Positions 24,071 to 34,267 are shown, counted from the first letter of the stretch. The stretch is DNA of 64,000 nt from Phycicoccus sonneratiae (GCF_016887965.1 NZ_JAFDVD010000008.1:62001-126000); one strand, 5' to 3'. Made by a program: numbers and translations. Notes: a model not told the origin generated them from the sequence alone.

Positions 24071-27000
24071 ATGAGCGATCGGAGCGTCCCGGGCCTCCCC
24101 GACGCCGGCAAGCTGCACCCCTACGACCACCGCGCCGGCGAGGACGACCTCGTCGTCGACGTCATCCGCCCCGGCGACCTCGTCGCCCTCACCGTCACCG
24201 TCCGCGGCGCCACGCTCGAGCCGCCGAAGAACCCCCGGGCCAAGGGCGCCCACTCCGTGCTCGTCGCCAGACCGGCCGCCACCCTCGTCGTCGACCTCCC
24301 CTTCCAGCACGGTCACGAGGAGGCGTCCTACGAGGCGGCCTCCGCGCCCCAGGTCGACCCGATGCACCCCGACGAGACGTCGACCGAGCCCGTCCCGCAG
24401 GTCGTCCTGCCGGCCCACGAGCCGGCGCAGTACCGGCCGGCCCGCGGCAGCCGCCTCGTCTTCGCGCTCCCCGAGGGCGGACGCATCGACTGGACGAGCG
24501 CCGGCATCCTCGGCGCCCTCCCCTGGCTCGAGGCCGTCCTGCACCCCCGTGGAGCCGCGCCGGGCAAGCGCCCCCCGCCCTACCAGCTGCCCTCCGGCAA
24601 GGTCTTCCTCGACCCGTTCCTCGAGGTCCCGCTGCTCAATGGCCTCTTCGCGGTCCTCAGGGGCGACGACGTCCTCATCACCCGCCGCGGCAGCGCCGGC
24701 ACCGTCGTCCCCGACGCCGGCACCGTGCGGGGCCTGGCCGCGCTCGCAGCCAACGAGCGGCTCGTCTCCGACTACGCCCGCACCCACTCCGTCCGCCTGG
24801 GGCGGGGGATCGACATCGCCGCGGTCGACGGCCGGCTCGTCGGCCTCGTCGGCCGCCGGGACCTCGGCACCGTCTTCCGACGGGGCACCTACAGCCGCCG
24901 GGCGACCGGCGACGAGACCGCCATCGAGGCGCCCTTCCGGCTGCAGGTCTCCCCGACGAGCGAGGGCCACTGGGTGCACGCCGCCGAGCCGGTGCCGGCC
25001 GAGGACGCCCCCGGCAACGTCGAGCTCTGGCACACCCGGCTCGACACCGGCCACCGCACGCCCGAGGACCTCCTGCGCCCGGGACGCCCGCAGGACAGGG
25101 AGTCCCGGGTCGTCCGCGCCGTCTGGGCCCGCGACCGCGACGACCACCCGACCTCGGTGTGGCGCGACCCGTTCGCCGACGACGCCGACACCAAGCCGCT
25201 CGGCCCCGACACCATCTCGAGCACGGTCACCCCGACCCGGCCGTTCCTCGGGTCGCTCGACCAGGCCGACCGCCACCGCCTCGTCCGCCAGACCGCGGAG
25301 GTCTGGCCGGGCGCGGGCCGCTCGCGCATCGACCCGGTCCCGGTCGGCGCGGACAAGCTGTGGCTCACCGCCCTCGGCGCGTGGCTCGACCTGCACGGCC
25401 ACTGGGACACCAAGCCCTACTCGGTCGAGGGCATCGCCTCGGTCCTCGCGTGGGACCACATCGCGACGGCCGGCCGCGACCAGTACGTGCGGGTCGTCTA
25501 CCCCGGCTACCTCTTCCCGCTCGGCCAGCCGACCGTGCGGGTCAAGCTGACGCAGCGCAGCATCCGGCCCCAGGACGACCCGCGCGCCGGCCTCGTCCAG
25601 CGCCAGTTCCTCGTCGTCATCGACCCCCACCGTGACCACACGCCGGTGTTCGGGTTCCCGTTCACGAGCTCGCGGCTCTCCCCCGGCGCCACGCCGGCGC
25701 TCGACCCGCCCGGCGACGACCCGGTCCCCGGTCTCACCTCCTCGCAGGCGTTCTGGCCGCGTGTCGGCGGCCAGACCTTCGTCTGGAAGGTCGACACCGT
25801 CGACCGCGACGGCCGCCCCGGCACCGTCCCCGTCCCGCTCGTCTGGGTCGCCGAGCACGTCAAGGCCTCCGCCGACCTCAAGGCCCTCGAGAAGGGCTAC
25901 CGCGAGGACTCGCGCCGCGTCATCGACCTCGGTGGTCAGCACGTCGCCTTCGCCCCGGCCGGTGAGGAGGGCGACTCGCGACTCGAGACCCGCTCCCTCC
26001 GGATGCTCGGCGCGGCCCGCCAGGGTGGTAGCACGCCCCGGATGTCGACCGCCGACGTCGTCCTGCCCGCGGCGCAGGCCGTCGCCGGCACGGGCGCCAC
26101 CCGCGTCACGTACTTCCCCGAGTACCGCGCCAAGGGGTTCACGCCGGGCAACGCCGGGCGGGTGTGGGCCTCGACGCTGCTGCCCGGGATGGACACCGCC
26201 GCGGAGTACGAGGACGACCTCGGCACCACCGGCGCGACGACCGCGCGCGACGTCCCCCAGGACCTGCCGCGCATCGGGTTCGGCGGGAACCCCGGGGACG
26301 TCGGGTCCGACCAGGCGGGCGGCTTCGTCCAGCCGAACCTCACCGTCGCCGGCCTCTCGCAGAGCCGCGGCCCCGTGGGCGACCTCGCGTCGGTGGCGAG
26401 CGGGTCGTTCGACCCTGCCGCCTTCCTCGGCGACGCCCTGCCGAAGCTCTTCGGGCTCGTCGAGCTGCTCGACCTGCTGCCCGACGACGGGCCGCTCGCC
26501 GAGGCACCGGCCCTGGTTACCGAGGCCCTCGACACGTTCTCGGCCATCGAGAGCGAGGTCCAGCGGGCCGTCGCCACGGCACAGGACGCCGCGAACCAGG
26601 CTGCGGCAGTGCGCGACCGAGTACAAGCGGCCGGCGGTGCGGCCCTCGCCGACGCGCAGGCGCTGCTCGACGACGCCGAGGACCTCGCGACCGCCTTCGC
26701 CGACCTCCTGGCCTTCGTCGGTGGGCTGCCCGCGGCCCTCGCCGGTCTCGGGTCCGGTGACGTCGACGCCGCCCTCGCGGCCCCGAACGGCCTGAAGGAC
26801 CGGCTGACCACCGCCTCAGGCGCGGCCCGCGCCCTCGTCCGCGCGCCGCTGCCGCTCTTCGCCCGCAACCGGCTCACCCAGGCCGCCGACGCCCTCGACC
26901 GCCTCGCCGCGTCGGCCGACCTGCTCGGCGACGTCCTCGCCGTGCTCCAGGGCATCGACCCCGAGCGCAAGGAGATCAGCTTCCGCTACGAGTGGGGTCC

Positions 27001-27985
27001 GAAGCTGTCGTCGTGGCCGAAGGGCAGCGCCCCGCTCGTCAAGCTCGAGGAGGACTCGCTCGTCATCGCCCTCGCCGGCACGCTGCGGGCCTCCGGGCCG
27101 CCGAGCGTCGAGGTGCTCGCCGAGCTGCGGAACTTCTCGCTCATCCTCTTCGCGTCCGAGCCGCTCGTGACGATCCCGTTCGAGCGGTTGGCCTTCCACG
27201 GCGGGACGTCGGGCAAGGCCGAGGTCGACGTCGTCATGGGCGACATCGTCTTCGGCGGCTTCCTGTCCTTCGTCGAGACCATCAAGGACCTCATCCCGCT
27301 CGACGGCTTCTCCGACCCGCCGAGCGTCGAGGTCACGCCGGCCGGGCTGACCGCGGGCTTCTCACTGACCCTCCCGAACCTCGCCGTCGGCGTCTTCAAC
27401 CTGTCGAACATGTCGCTCGGGGCCGACGTCAAGGTGCCGTTCCTCGGCGAGACGATCAGCTTCGGGTTCAACTTCTGCACCCGCGAGCGTCCGTTCGTGC
27501 TGTCCGTCGTCTTCCTCGGCGGGGGTGGATGGTTCCTCATCCGCCTCTCCCCCAAGGGTCTCGAGGTGCTCGAGCTCGGGCTGGAGGCCGGCGCCTACCT
27601 CGCCGTCGACTTCGGCGTGGCGTCCGGGTCGATCTCCGCGGCCATCGGCATCTACATCCGGCTCGAGGGCGAGAAGGGTTCTCTCACAGGCTACTTCCGG
27701 CTGCGGGGCGAGGTCGACGTGCTCGGTCTGATCTCCGCGTCGATCGAGCTCTACATGGAGCTCGTCTACAGCTTCGACACGGGGAAGATGATCGGCCGCG
27801 CGCGGATCACCGTCGAGGTCGAGGTCCTCTGCTTCTCGGCGAGCGTGAGCATCGAGGCCGAACGCCAGCTGGCCGGCTCCAACGGCGACCCGAGCCTAAG
27901 GGAGGTCGTCATGGAGGACGACGGCAGTGCGCCCGCCTGGGACGACTACCTGCTCGCCTTCGCCACCGAGGAGGTCCCGGCATGA
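24071..27985 (+). CDS. Giant uncharacterised protein A (1304 residues)
   Basis: 1304 residues with no signal peptide and no clear membrane helix, so probably cytosolic or exported by a non-classical route. Visible regions: a beta-rich N-terminus (VIRPGDLVALTVTVRG, LVVDLPFQHGHEE); a middle block with ETAIEAPFRLQVSP, VELWHTRLDTG, LWLTALGAWLDLHGHW and RDQYVRVVYPGYLFPLG; a helical probably coiled-coil segment at about 815-905 (IESEVQRAVATAQDAANQAA); and a strongly patterned beta-rich C-terminal domain at about 985-1280 (FVLSVVFLGGGGWFLIRLS, LTGYFRLRGEVDVLGLISAS). The last part resembles, from memory, long uncharacterised DUF6603-like domains; this is unverified. Its stop overlaps the start of giant protein B by ATGA. 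Function unknown. Confidence 0.85.
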   Translation: MSDRSVPGLPDAGKLHPYDHRAGEDDLVVDVIRPGDLVALTVTVRGATLEPPKNPRAKGAHSVLVARPAATLVVDLPFQHGHEEASYEAASAPQVDPMHPDETSTEPVPQVVLPAHEPAQYRPARGSRLVFALPEGGRIDWTSAGILGALPWLEAVLHPRGAAPGKRPPPYQLPSGKVFLDPFLEVPLLNGLFAVLRGDDVLITRRGSAGTVVPDAGTVRGLAALAANERLVSDYARTHSVRLGRGIDIAAVDGRLVGLVGRRDLGTVFRRGTYSRRATGDETAIEAPFRLQVSPTSEGHWVHAAEPVPAEDAPGNVELWHTRLDTGHRTPEDLLRPGRPQDRESRVVRAVWARDRDDHPTSVWRDPFADDADTKPLGPDTISSTVTPTRPFLGSLDQADRHRLVRQTAEVWPGAGRSRIDPVPVGADKLWLTALGAWLDLHGHWDTKPYSVEGIASVLAWDHIATAGRDQYVRVVYPGYLFPLGQPTVRVKLTQRSIRPQDDPRAGLVQRQFLVVIDPHRDHTPVFGFPFTSSRLSPGATPALDPPGDDPVPGLTSSQAFWPRVGGQTFVWKVDTVDRDGRPGTVPVPLVWVAEHVKASADLKALEKGYREDSRRVIDLGGQHVAFAPAGEEGDSRLETRSLRMLGAARQGGSTPRMSTADVVLPAAQAVAGTGATRVTYFPEYRAKGFTPGNAGRVWASTLLPGMDTAAEYEDDLGTTGATTARDVPQDLPRIGFGGNPGDVGSDQAGGFVQPNLTVAGLSQSRGPVGDLASVASGSFDPAAFLGDALPKLFGLVELLDLLPDDGPLAEAPALVTEALDTFSAIESEVQRAVATAQDAANQAAAVRDRVQAAGGAALADAQALLDDAEDLATAFADLLAFVGGLPAALAGLGSGDVDAALAAPNGLKDRLTTASGAARALVRAPLPLFARNRLTQAADALDRLAASADLLGDVLAVLQGIDPERKEISFRYEWGPKLSSWPKGSAPLVKLEEDSLVIALAGTLRASGPPSVEVLAELRNFSLILFASEPLVTIPFERLAFHGGTSGKAEVDVVMGDIVFGGFLSFVETIKDLIPLDGFSDPPSVEVTPAGLTAGFSLTLPNLAVGVFNLSNMSLGADVKVPFLGETISFGFNFCTRERPFVLSVVFLGGGGWFLIRLSPKGLEVLELGLEAGAYLAVDFGVASGSISAAIGIYIRLEGEKGSLTGYFRLRGEVDVLGLISASIELYMELVYSFDTGKMIGRARITVEVEVLCFSASVSIEAERQLAGSNGDPSLREVVMEDDGSAPAWDDYLLAFATEEVPA

Positions 27986-30900
27986 ACGCCGAGTGGTTCA
28001 CCGCCGTCGCGCTGCCGGTGTCCGTCGCCGACGACGCCCCAGCCCACGTTACCGTCTTCGTCGCACCCACCCTGCGACCCGACCACGCGGACGCCGTCCT
28101 CGGCGAGTTCGACCTGTTCCGCGACTGGGCCGGGGTCCTCGCGGCAGGCGTCGAGGTCACCCTCGTCGACCAGTCCGGCGAGTTCGCGGCTTCCGTCGAC
28201 CTCTCCGGCGTCGACCTCACGCTGTGGGAGAGGGCGTTCGGCGACGACGTCCCGGTGCGGGCCAACCACGTGCCCGAGTGGCAGGCTCGCGACTGGCGCA
28301 CCTTCGCCGCGAAGGACTGCGCCGACATCGCCAAGGCCGTCCACCTGTCGACGCTCGCCGCCGACCCCGTGACGCCGGTCCCCCCGAGCGCCCACCCGCT
28401 GCTCCAGGGCGTCGTGGGGATGGCCAACGAGGCGCACGCCATCACCTACGGCGGCCGCGGGACGCACGGCGACCGCGGCAGGCGCTGGCCGACCTACGAC
28501 GAGTCGAAGCTCACCGACTACCTCGACGAGCGGATGCGGCGTGGGCCACGCGGGGCGTGGACGACCCCGGCCGCCGGCTCGATGCCCACCGACCCCGCCG
28601 ACTCGGTCGGCACGGTCCTCGAGGCGCTGCACTACGCGCGCCGGTTCTACGAGCGCCCCGAGAGCCAGGCCGAGCACCAGGTGCTGGCCGACCCGCCCGC
28701 CAAGGTCGAGCCGCTGGAGCCGCCGACGCCCGAGTTCCACGAGCGCGTGGGCTCGGCCGGCGACCACCCGGCGTTCCTCCGCCGGCTCGGGCTGCTGCTG
28801 CCGGTGCGCTCGGATCCTGTGCGCCTCCGTCGCAGCCGGTGGCTCGCGGCGGTCGCCCGGACGCGTGGAGGCGAGGAAGCCTGCCGCTCACCCCGGCTCG
28901 CCGTGCGGGCCCTGCGCGACGGCTCCTTCGTGTCGCAGCCCAACCCCGACGACCCGGCCATCTGGTCCGACGGTGCGCTGGTCCTCGGCGACACCGACGT
29001 CTTCGACGTGGTCGACGTCGACCCGGACGGCTCCGCCATCAAGGCCGAGCGTTTCCTCACGACCATCCCGCGGCTGGCGCTCACCCAGCTGCAGGAGATG
29101 CCGGTGGATGCCGCGTCGCCGGCGCTGCGGGCCACCGGCTTCACGCTGACCCGGCGCCAGCAGGCCGGGCGCAGCCAGGACCAGCTCGATCGGCAGGAGG
29201 GCTACCAGTCCGCGCTCGAGGCTCCGACGCCGCCGCAGGACATGCCGCTGCTGCACACCCAGGACGTCACGCGTGGCATGCGGGTCGAGGTGTGGGACAG
29301 CGTCTCCCGGGTGTGGCACTCGTTGCACTCCCGACGCTCGACGCTCCTCGTGTCGGGCGAGGAGGTGTACCGCGACGACCCCGGGGAGGGGTTCATCCAG
29401 GGGACGAGCGCGACCGAGACTCGCGGCGTCGAGGGCGGGGCCGTGCACGTCCACGAGGCGATGTTCGGCTGGGAGGGCTGGAGCCTGTCGGTGCCCCGGC
29501 CCGGCAAGCGGGTCACGCCCGTGTACTCGGACGCGCCCGGCGGCGGCACCCACATCGAGGAGACGGCCGAGCCGACCTCCACCGACCCCACCGGGAAGGA
29601 GCCGCACCCCTTCGCCTTCACCCACGAGTACGCACCGGGCACCCTTCCCCGGCTGCGGTACGGCCGCGACTACGCCTTCCGCGCGTGGGGCGTCGACCTC
29701 GGCGGCAACGTGCGCCCGCACCACGTCGGCCCGCGGCCGCCGGCCCTCGTCGAGGTGGCCGACGCCGTGGCCCGCATGTCGCCGCTCTCCGACACCGCCC
29801 TGTCGCGCCGCCTCAAGGCCGCCGGGGGTGCCGACCTCCCGCGGCTGACCGCGACGCTGGCCACCGCGGTCGAGCCCGCCTCCGCCACAGGGCTGGCCGA
29901 CCTGCGGGCGCTGCTCCCGGAGGACCCCGAGGCCTCGGTCGTCGGGGAGGTCGTGGCCGGTGGCGCCACGCGCGCACCGGCGGCCGACGAGCTGCTCCTC
30001 GACGCCGCCTCCCCCACGCTGCTGCGGACCGTCGTGGCGGGCGCCGCGCTGGGACGTCCGGCGGCCGAGGCCGTCGCCGCGGCCGAGGCCGTCGCCGCGG
30101 CCGAGTCCGACGCAGCCCCGCTGCGGGACATCGGCATCCGCGGTGTGGCGACCCGTCGGCTGCTCGCCGAGCCTCCCCCGCCCCCGGCCGGGATGGTCTC
30201 CCGGACCGCCGCGGTGGGGGCCGCCTTCCGGCAGGCCGCGGCCGCCGGTGCGGTGGCGCGCAGCACCGTCAGCGACGACCTGCTCGTCAACCGCGACCTG
30301 TTCGCCGGCCACCTCGCGGACGTCCTCGGCGTCGGGGCGCCGGGGCTCACCGTCCCCGGTGTGCGCCTGGGCGTCTCGACCGCCACGGCGGCCCGCCCGT
30401 TCCTCCGGTGGGACCCCGTCCCGCCGCCGGTCGTCGTGCCCCTCGCGCAGTTCACCGAGGGCGAGTCGCTGCGGGTCGTCGTCGTGCGCTCCGGCGTCGG
30501 CCAGGACCCCGACACCCTCGAGGTGACCGTGCAGCCTCCGGATGAGTACGCCGCGTCCGTGGCCGGCACCGCCCCGCTGTACGCCGGGAGCGCGCGGCGG
30601 CACCTCGCCCCGCCGAAGACCAGCCAGGTGCAGGCCGAGCTGCACGGCGCCTTCGACGCCGGCATCGACGAGGGGACGCCCGCGGCCCGGCGCCGGATGC
30701 TCGCCTGGGCGCTGCGCGAGGGCGGCACCTGGTACGACCGCGAGGTCCCGCACCCCACCGACCCCACCGGAGCCCCGTCGACCCAGGAGGGCGTGCACCT
30801 GCTGCCCGAGCCGGTCGGCACCGACCACTACAACCCGCACGACCCGCAGCGCCCGCTCAAGGTGCTGCCCCCGGCCGCGCCCACGGTCCCGGACGAGCTG

Positions 30901-32946
30901 GTGCTCCAGCCCGGCGACGCCCCCGCACCGGGCCAGTACGTCGTGCACGCCACCGAGGACCTCGACCTGCCGTACCTGCCGGACCCGCTGGCCTCCGGTG
31001 TCTCGCTGGCCTTCACGCAGGCCGGGTCCGGGCGGCACGTGGTGTTCCCGTGGGGCGCCGAGCAGGTCACCGCCGGGTACCCCGGCGAGTGGCCCGAGCG
31101 CGAGCCGTTCCTGCTCACCCTGTCCGGCGCCCCGCAGCTCGGGGCCTCCATCGACGGGCGGGCGCTCGACGTGCAGCTGCCGGCCGGCGACGTGCAGACC
31201 TTCCGGCTCGCGAGCACCCTCCCGGCCGACCGCCTGCCGTGGATGGGCGTCTGGCGCAGCCTCGACGACGCACTGACCGGCAACCCGGACGTGCGCGAGG
31301 CGGCATCCGACGGCCTGCTCTGGGCGCTGACGCCCGGCGAGGACGTGCGGCTCGTGCACGCGGTGCCGCGTCCGGTCACCGCACCGCGCCCCACCGTCGT
31401 CGCGCCGTTCCGGGCGGCTGGGTCCGTGCTGGCCTCGCTCGTCGGCGGGGTCGAGGTGCACGGCCCGAGCACCGAGAAGCTGACGACCTCCCTCGCCTGG
31501 ACCGACCTCGTCGACGACGTCACACTCGACGCGCCGGTCGAACGTTCCTCCACCGCAGCGGGTTTCGAGGTCGCTGTCCGGCCGGAGGACCGCATCGTGC
31601 CGCTCTGGCTGGCCGACCAGACGCTCCCGTTCCCGGGGTTCGAGGGCGTCGTGCTGCGCAGCACCGTCCATCCGCTGCCGGACACCAGGCACCACGTCGT
31701 GCGGTACCGGTTCCGGGCCTCGACCCGGTTCCGCGAGTACTTCCCGGCGGCCCTCCTCGCCGGCGACCCGGCCGACCCGCTCGACGACGGTCAGAGCACG
31801 GTGAGCGCCGAGCTCGTCGTGTCCATGCCGTCGACGGTGCGCCCCGACCCGCCGGCCGTGCACTCGGTCCTGCCGCTGTTCCGGTGGGAGGAGACCGAGG
31901 AGCCGGAGCAGCCGTTCGGTCGTCGCCGGGTGCGGCGGCCGGGCGTGCGCATCTACCTCGAGCGGCCCTGGAACTCCAGCGGCGACGACGAGCTGCTCGC
32001 GGTGCTGCTGGCGGTCGGCGGTGACGACGAGAAGGCGCCGTACCCCCTCCCGGCCCCGAGCGACCCCGAGGCCGACCCGGCCGGCGGCTTCCCGTTCGTG
32101 AGCCAGTGGGGGGCGGACCCGATCTGGACGGCGCCCGGGGTGCCGAAGCGACCGGTGACGCTGGCCGAGCTCGACGACGCGCTGTCGGTGCTCGGGTGGG
32201 ACGACCGGGTCGAGGCCGCCCGACCGGTGCACGCGCCGGTCACCCTGCCGCTCCCGTTGGAGCCCAAGGGTTTTGCGAGCCCGCCGGCCACGGTGCCCGT
32301 GGTCGTCGCGGCGTACCGTCCGCAGTACTCGCACGACCGGCACCAGTGGTACGTCGACGTCGCGTTCGACGCGCGGGCGACGTTCTGGCCGTTCGTGCGA
32401 CTGGCCGTCTCGCGCTACCAGCCGGACTCGGTGGCCGGCGCCCACCTGTCGACGCCGGTGCGGCTCGACCAGGTGCAGCTGGCGCCGGAGCGCACGGTGT
32501 CGGTGGCCCGCACCGACTCCACGCACGCCCGGGTCGTCGTCTCCGGTCTGGCTGGGCACCGCGAGTCGGCGTCACGCCAGTACGCGGTCTCGGTGTCGCG
32601 CAACCGGACCCTCGTCGCTCGCCTGCAGCGGTACGTGCCGAAGGTCGGCGGCGACCTCGCGTGGTCGAGCGTCGACACGGTCGAGCTCGTCCCCCGTGGG
32701 TACGCGAGCCGGGTCGAGGACCTCGTGTGGGTCGGCGAGCTCGAGGCGGACGCGGTGATGGACGTCCGCACACCGGTCGGTGGCGTGAGCGCCGACGGGG
32801 CACCGGCCGGCTCGCGGTGGCGCGTCCGGGTCGAGGAGTGGGAGCGCTTCCCCGGCGACCCGCCGCCCCGCGCGGAGATGGCGCGCTTCGGCGAGGGACC
32901 GGTGTGGGAGAAGCGGCTCGTCTACGCCGACGACGTCTACCTCTGA
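27982..32946 (+). CDS. Giant uncharacterised protein B (1654 residues)
   Basis: 1654 residues from ATG 27982, which overlaps the stop of giant protein A. The frame stays open far upstream inside gene A, but the ATGA junction fixes the start. There is no signal peptide or transmembrane helix. The N-terminus (WFTAVALPVSVADDAPAHVTVFVAPTL) is beta-rich. A fibronectin-III-like signature LRYGRDYAFRAWGVDLGGN lies at about 556-575. An Ala/Glu-rich helical stretch (about 690-715) is encoded by a duplicated 18-bp unit, and many beta segments continue to the end. No catalytic motif is recognised. The multi-domain beta architecture suggests a structural or adhesion-like role, stoichiometrically coupled to protein A. 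This is inference. Confidence 0.85.
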   Translation: MNAEWFTAVALPVSVADDAPAHVTVFVAPTLRPDHADAVLGEFDLFRDWAGVLAAGVEVTLVDQSGEFAASVDLSGVDLTLWERAFGDDVPVRANHVPEWQARDWRTFAAKDCADIAKAVHLSTLAADPVTPVPPSAHPLLQGVVGMANEAHAITYGGRGTHGDRGRRWPTYDESKLTDYLDERMRRGPRGAWTTPAAGSMPTDPADSVGTVLEALHYARRFYERPESQAEHQVLADPPAKVEPLEPPTPEFHERVGSAGDHPAFLRRLGLLLPVRSDPVRLRRSRWLAAVARTRGGEEACRSPRLAVRALRDGSFVSQPNPDDPAIWSDGALVLGDTDVFDVVDVDPDGSAIKAERFLTTIPRLALTQLQEMPVDAASPALRATGFTLTRRQQAGRSQDQLDRQEGYQSALEAPTPPQDMPLLHTQDVTRGMRVEVWDSVSRVWHSLHSRRSTLLVSGEEVYRDDPGEGFIQGTSATETRGVEGGAVHVHEAMFGWEGWSLSVPRPGKRVTPVYSDAPGGGTHIEETAEPTSTDPTGKEPHPFAFTHEYAPGTLPRLRYGRDYAFRAWGVDLGGNVRPHHVGPRPPALVEVADAVARMSPLSDTALSRRLKAAGGADLPRLTATLATAVEPASATGLADLRALLPEDPEASVVGEVVAGGATRAPAADELLLDAASPTLLRTVVAGAALGRPAAEAVAAAEAVAAAESDAAPLRDIGIRGVATRRLLAEPPPPPAGMVSRTAAVGAAFRQAAAAGAVARSTVSDDLLVNRDLFAGHLADVLGVGAPGLTVPGVRLGVSTATAARPFLRWDPVPPPVVVPLAQFTEGESLRVVVVRSGVGQDPDTLEVTVQPPDEYAASVAGTAPLYAGSARRHLAPPKTSQVQAELHGAFDAGIDEGTPAARRRMLAWALREGGTWYDREVPHPTDPTGAPSTQEGVHLLPEPVGTDHYNPHDPQRPLKVLPPAAPTVPDELVLQPGDAPAPGQYVVHATEDLDLPYLPDPLASGVSLAFTQAGSGRHVVFPWGAEQVTAGYPGEWPEREPFLLTLSGAPQLGASIDGRALDVQLPAGDVQTFRLASTLPADRLPWMGVWRSLDDALTGNPDVREAASDGLLWALTPGEDVRLVHAVPRPVTAPRPTVVAPFRAAGSVLASLVGGVEVHGPSTEKLTTSLAWTDLVDDVTLDAPVERSSTAAGFEVAVRPEDRIVPLWLADQTLPFPGFEGVVLRSTVHPLPDTRHHVVRYRFRASTRFREYFPAALLAGDPADPLDDGQSTVSAELVVSMPSTVRPDPPAVHSVLPLFRWEETEEPEQPFGRRRVRRPGVRIYLERPWNSSGDDELLAVLLAVGGDDEKAPYPLPAPSDPEADPAGGFPFVSQWGADPIWTAPGVPKRPVTLAELDDALSVLGWDDRVEAARPVHAPVTLPLPLEPKGFASPPATVPVVVAAYRPQYSHDRHQWYVDVAFDARATFWPFVRLAVSRYQPDSVAGAHLSTPVRLDQVQLAPERTVSVARTDSTHARVVVSGLAGHRESASRQYAVSVSRNRTLVARLQRYVPKVGGDLAWSSVDTVELVPRGYASRVEDLVWVGELEADAVMDVRTPVGGVSADGAPAGSRWRVRVEEWERFPGDPPPRAEMARFGEGPVWEKRLVYADDVYL

Positions 32947-33151
32947 GGTCGTTCGCGCCGCTTCTGGTACAGGTGGTGGACGTCACCTCGGCCGAACGGC
33001 CAGTTGATCCGGATTCGGTCGTGCGCACCGGAGCCCGCGCGTAACTTCGGAATCGGATCGCGCCCCCCTGCAACCGTGGCGCCGTGCGCGATCACCGTGA
33101 CTGGCGTGCTGGGGAGTCGTAGGCGCGGTGGCGCCGTGAAAGAAGTCAGCC

Positions 33152-34135
33152 ATGGGCATCTCCATGTCCCCGTGCCGCCGTGCGACCCAGTCCCTCGGCG
33201 TGCTCGCTCTCGTCACCTCGCTCGGTCTCGCGACGGCCGGAAGCGCCGCCGCCCGACCCGTGCCCGACCCCTCCTCCTCCATCCGCGTCACCTCGGTGAC
33301 CGGCACCGTGGTGCGCAAGGCGGTGTCGACGCGGAACACCATCTACTTCGGGGCGGCCGGCGACGTCGACGCCCTCTCCGCCGTGTCCGGGGAGACCGTC
33401 AGCCGACACAGCTACGGCAACTTCCAGGGCTCGGTGCCCACCGGCCGGATGATCACGGTCAACGCCTCCGGCATCCCGTGGACCAGCGTCACCGACGCCG
33501 TGCCCGGAACCCCGATGTACACCAACATCGTGCGCTGGGCGCAGACCATCAAGGCCCGTCCGGACCGCATCCTCCTCTCGTTCGGGCACGAGCCCGAGGT
33601 CGTCAAGAAGGCCGGCCTCGGCACCGCGGCCGAGTACCGCGCCGCCTACCAGCACGTGGTGAGCATCTTCCGCCAGCAGGGCGTCACCAACGTCACGTGG
33701 GTCTTCCAGGCGACGGCCTGGGCCTTCCGGGTCGACCCGGCGTCCGCGGGCTCGGCGGCGACGTGGTACCCCGGCGACGCCTACGTCGACGTCGTCGGCG
33801 GAGACGCGTACAACTGGAACACCTGCGGGCTCCCGGGCCAGGGCAAGGACGTGCCGCTGAGCACGATCGCGGGCGGCATCCTCGCCTTCGCCAAGGCACA
33901 CGGCAAGAAGGCATCCCTGCCGGAGTTCGCCGCCACCTCCTCGCCCGGTCGGGCCGCCTGGCTCACCAACGGGTACGCGTGGCTGAAGTCGAACAGCTCG
34001 TACTTCGTCGCGTCGTACTACTTCAACCGTCCCCCGACCAACCCGGACAACGCCGACTGCGTGTGGTGGCTCAACACCCCCGCGGAGTACGCGTCGTACA
34101 CGGCGATCGTCAAGGACACCTGGACCGTGCAGTAG
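33152..34135 (+). CDS. Secreted glycoside hydrolase, GH26-like
   Basis: 327 residues with a clear signal peptide: MGISMSPCRRATQSL, hydrophobic GVLALVTSLGLATAGSAAA and cleavage near AAA-RP. The mature part has TIM-barrel character. ILLSFGHEPEV carries the probable acid/base Glu (HE motif at the end of strand 4 of clan GH-A), and KASLPEFAATS carries the probable nucleophile Glu. TWVFQATAWAF and YPGDAYVDVVGGDAYNW match GH26-type mannanases and related glucanases. It probably cleaves an extracellular beta-glycan. The 205-bp gap before it holds no other gene, and a strong terminator follows the stop. Confidence 0.82.
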   Translation: MGISMSPCRRATQSLGVLALVTSLGLATAGSAAARPVPDPSSSIRVTSVTGTVVRKAVSTRNTIYFGAAGDVDALSAVSGETVSRHSYGNFQGSVPTGRMITVNASGIPWTSVTDAVPGTPMYTNIVRWAQTIKARPDRILLSFGHEPEVVKKAGLGTAAEYRAAYQHVVSIFRQQGVTNVTWVFQATAWAFRVDPASAGSAATWYPGDAYVDVVGGDAYNWNTCGLPGQGKDVPLSTIAGGILAFAKAHGKKASLPEFAATSSPGRAAWLTNGYAWLKSNSSYFVASYYFNRPPTNPDNADCVWWLNTPAEYASYTAIVKDTWTVQ

Positions 34136-34151
34136 CCGGCTCGGTCAGCGC

Positions 34152-34189
34152 ACCGGCCCACGAGGACCTCGTCGTCCTCGTGGGCCGGT
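34152..34189 (+). terminator. Intrinsic-type terminator of the GH26-like gene
   Basis: ACCGGCCCACGAGGAC (34152-34167) pairs with GTCCTCGTGGGCCGGT (34174-34189), a perfect 16-bp stem with a 6-nt loop. It starts 17 bp after the stop codon. No clear U-tract follows. Confidence 0.8.
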
Positions 34190-34233
34190 CCGTCGTCGGG
34201 GGTTGTGGTGCAGGTCATACGTCGTTGAGCGTT

Positions 34234-34267
34234 CTACTACTACCAGTCGTACTACGCGTCGTAGTAG
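34234..34267. promoter_or_regulatory. Nested CTACTAC/GTAGTAG inverted repeats, candidate operator
   Basis: An outer pair CTACTAC (34234-34240) and GTAGTAG (34261-34267) encloses a second palindrome TACTACG-CGT-CGTAGTA (34250-34266). The cluster lies about 75 bp upstream of the membrane-protein gene at 34340, where a repressor site would be expected, and is locally AT-richer than its surroundings. The layout resembles TetR- or GntR-type operators. No regulator gene is adjacent, so it would be regulated in trans. Confidence 0.55.

Noticed and set aside
30063-30098. 18-bp tandem duplication inside giant gene B
   Set aside because: In frame, encodes an Ala/Val/Glu helix repeat, and is an ordinary low-complexity expansion.
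28888-32559. A 1223-codon open frame on the minus strand
   Set aside because: It is fully antisense to giant gene B, rich in Arg/Gly/Pro and lacks a ribosome site. Long antisense frames are expected in 73% GC DNA.
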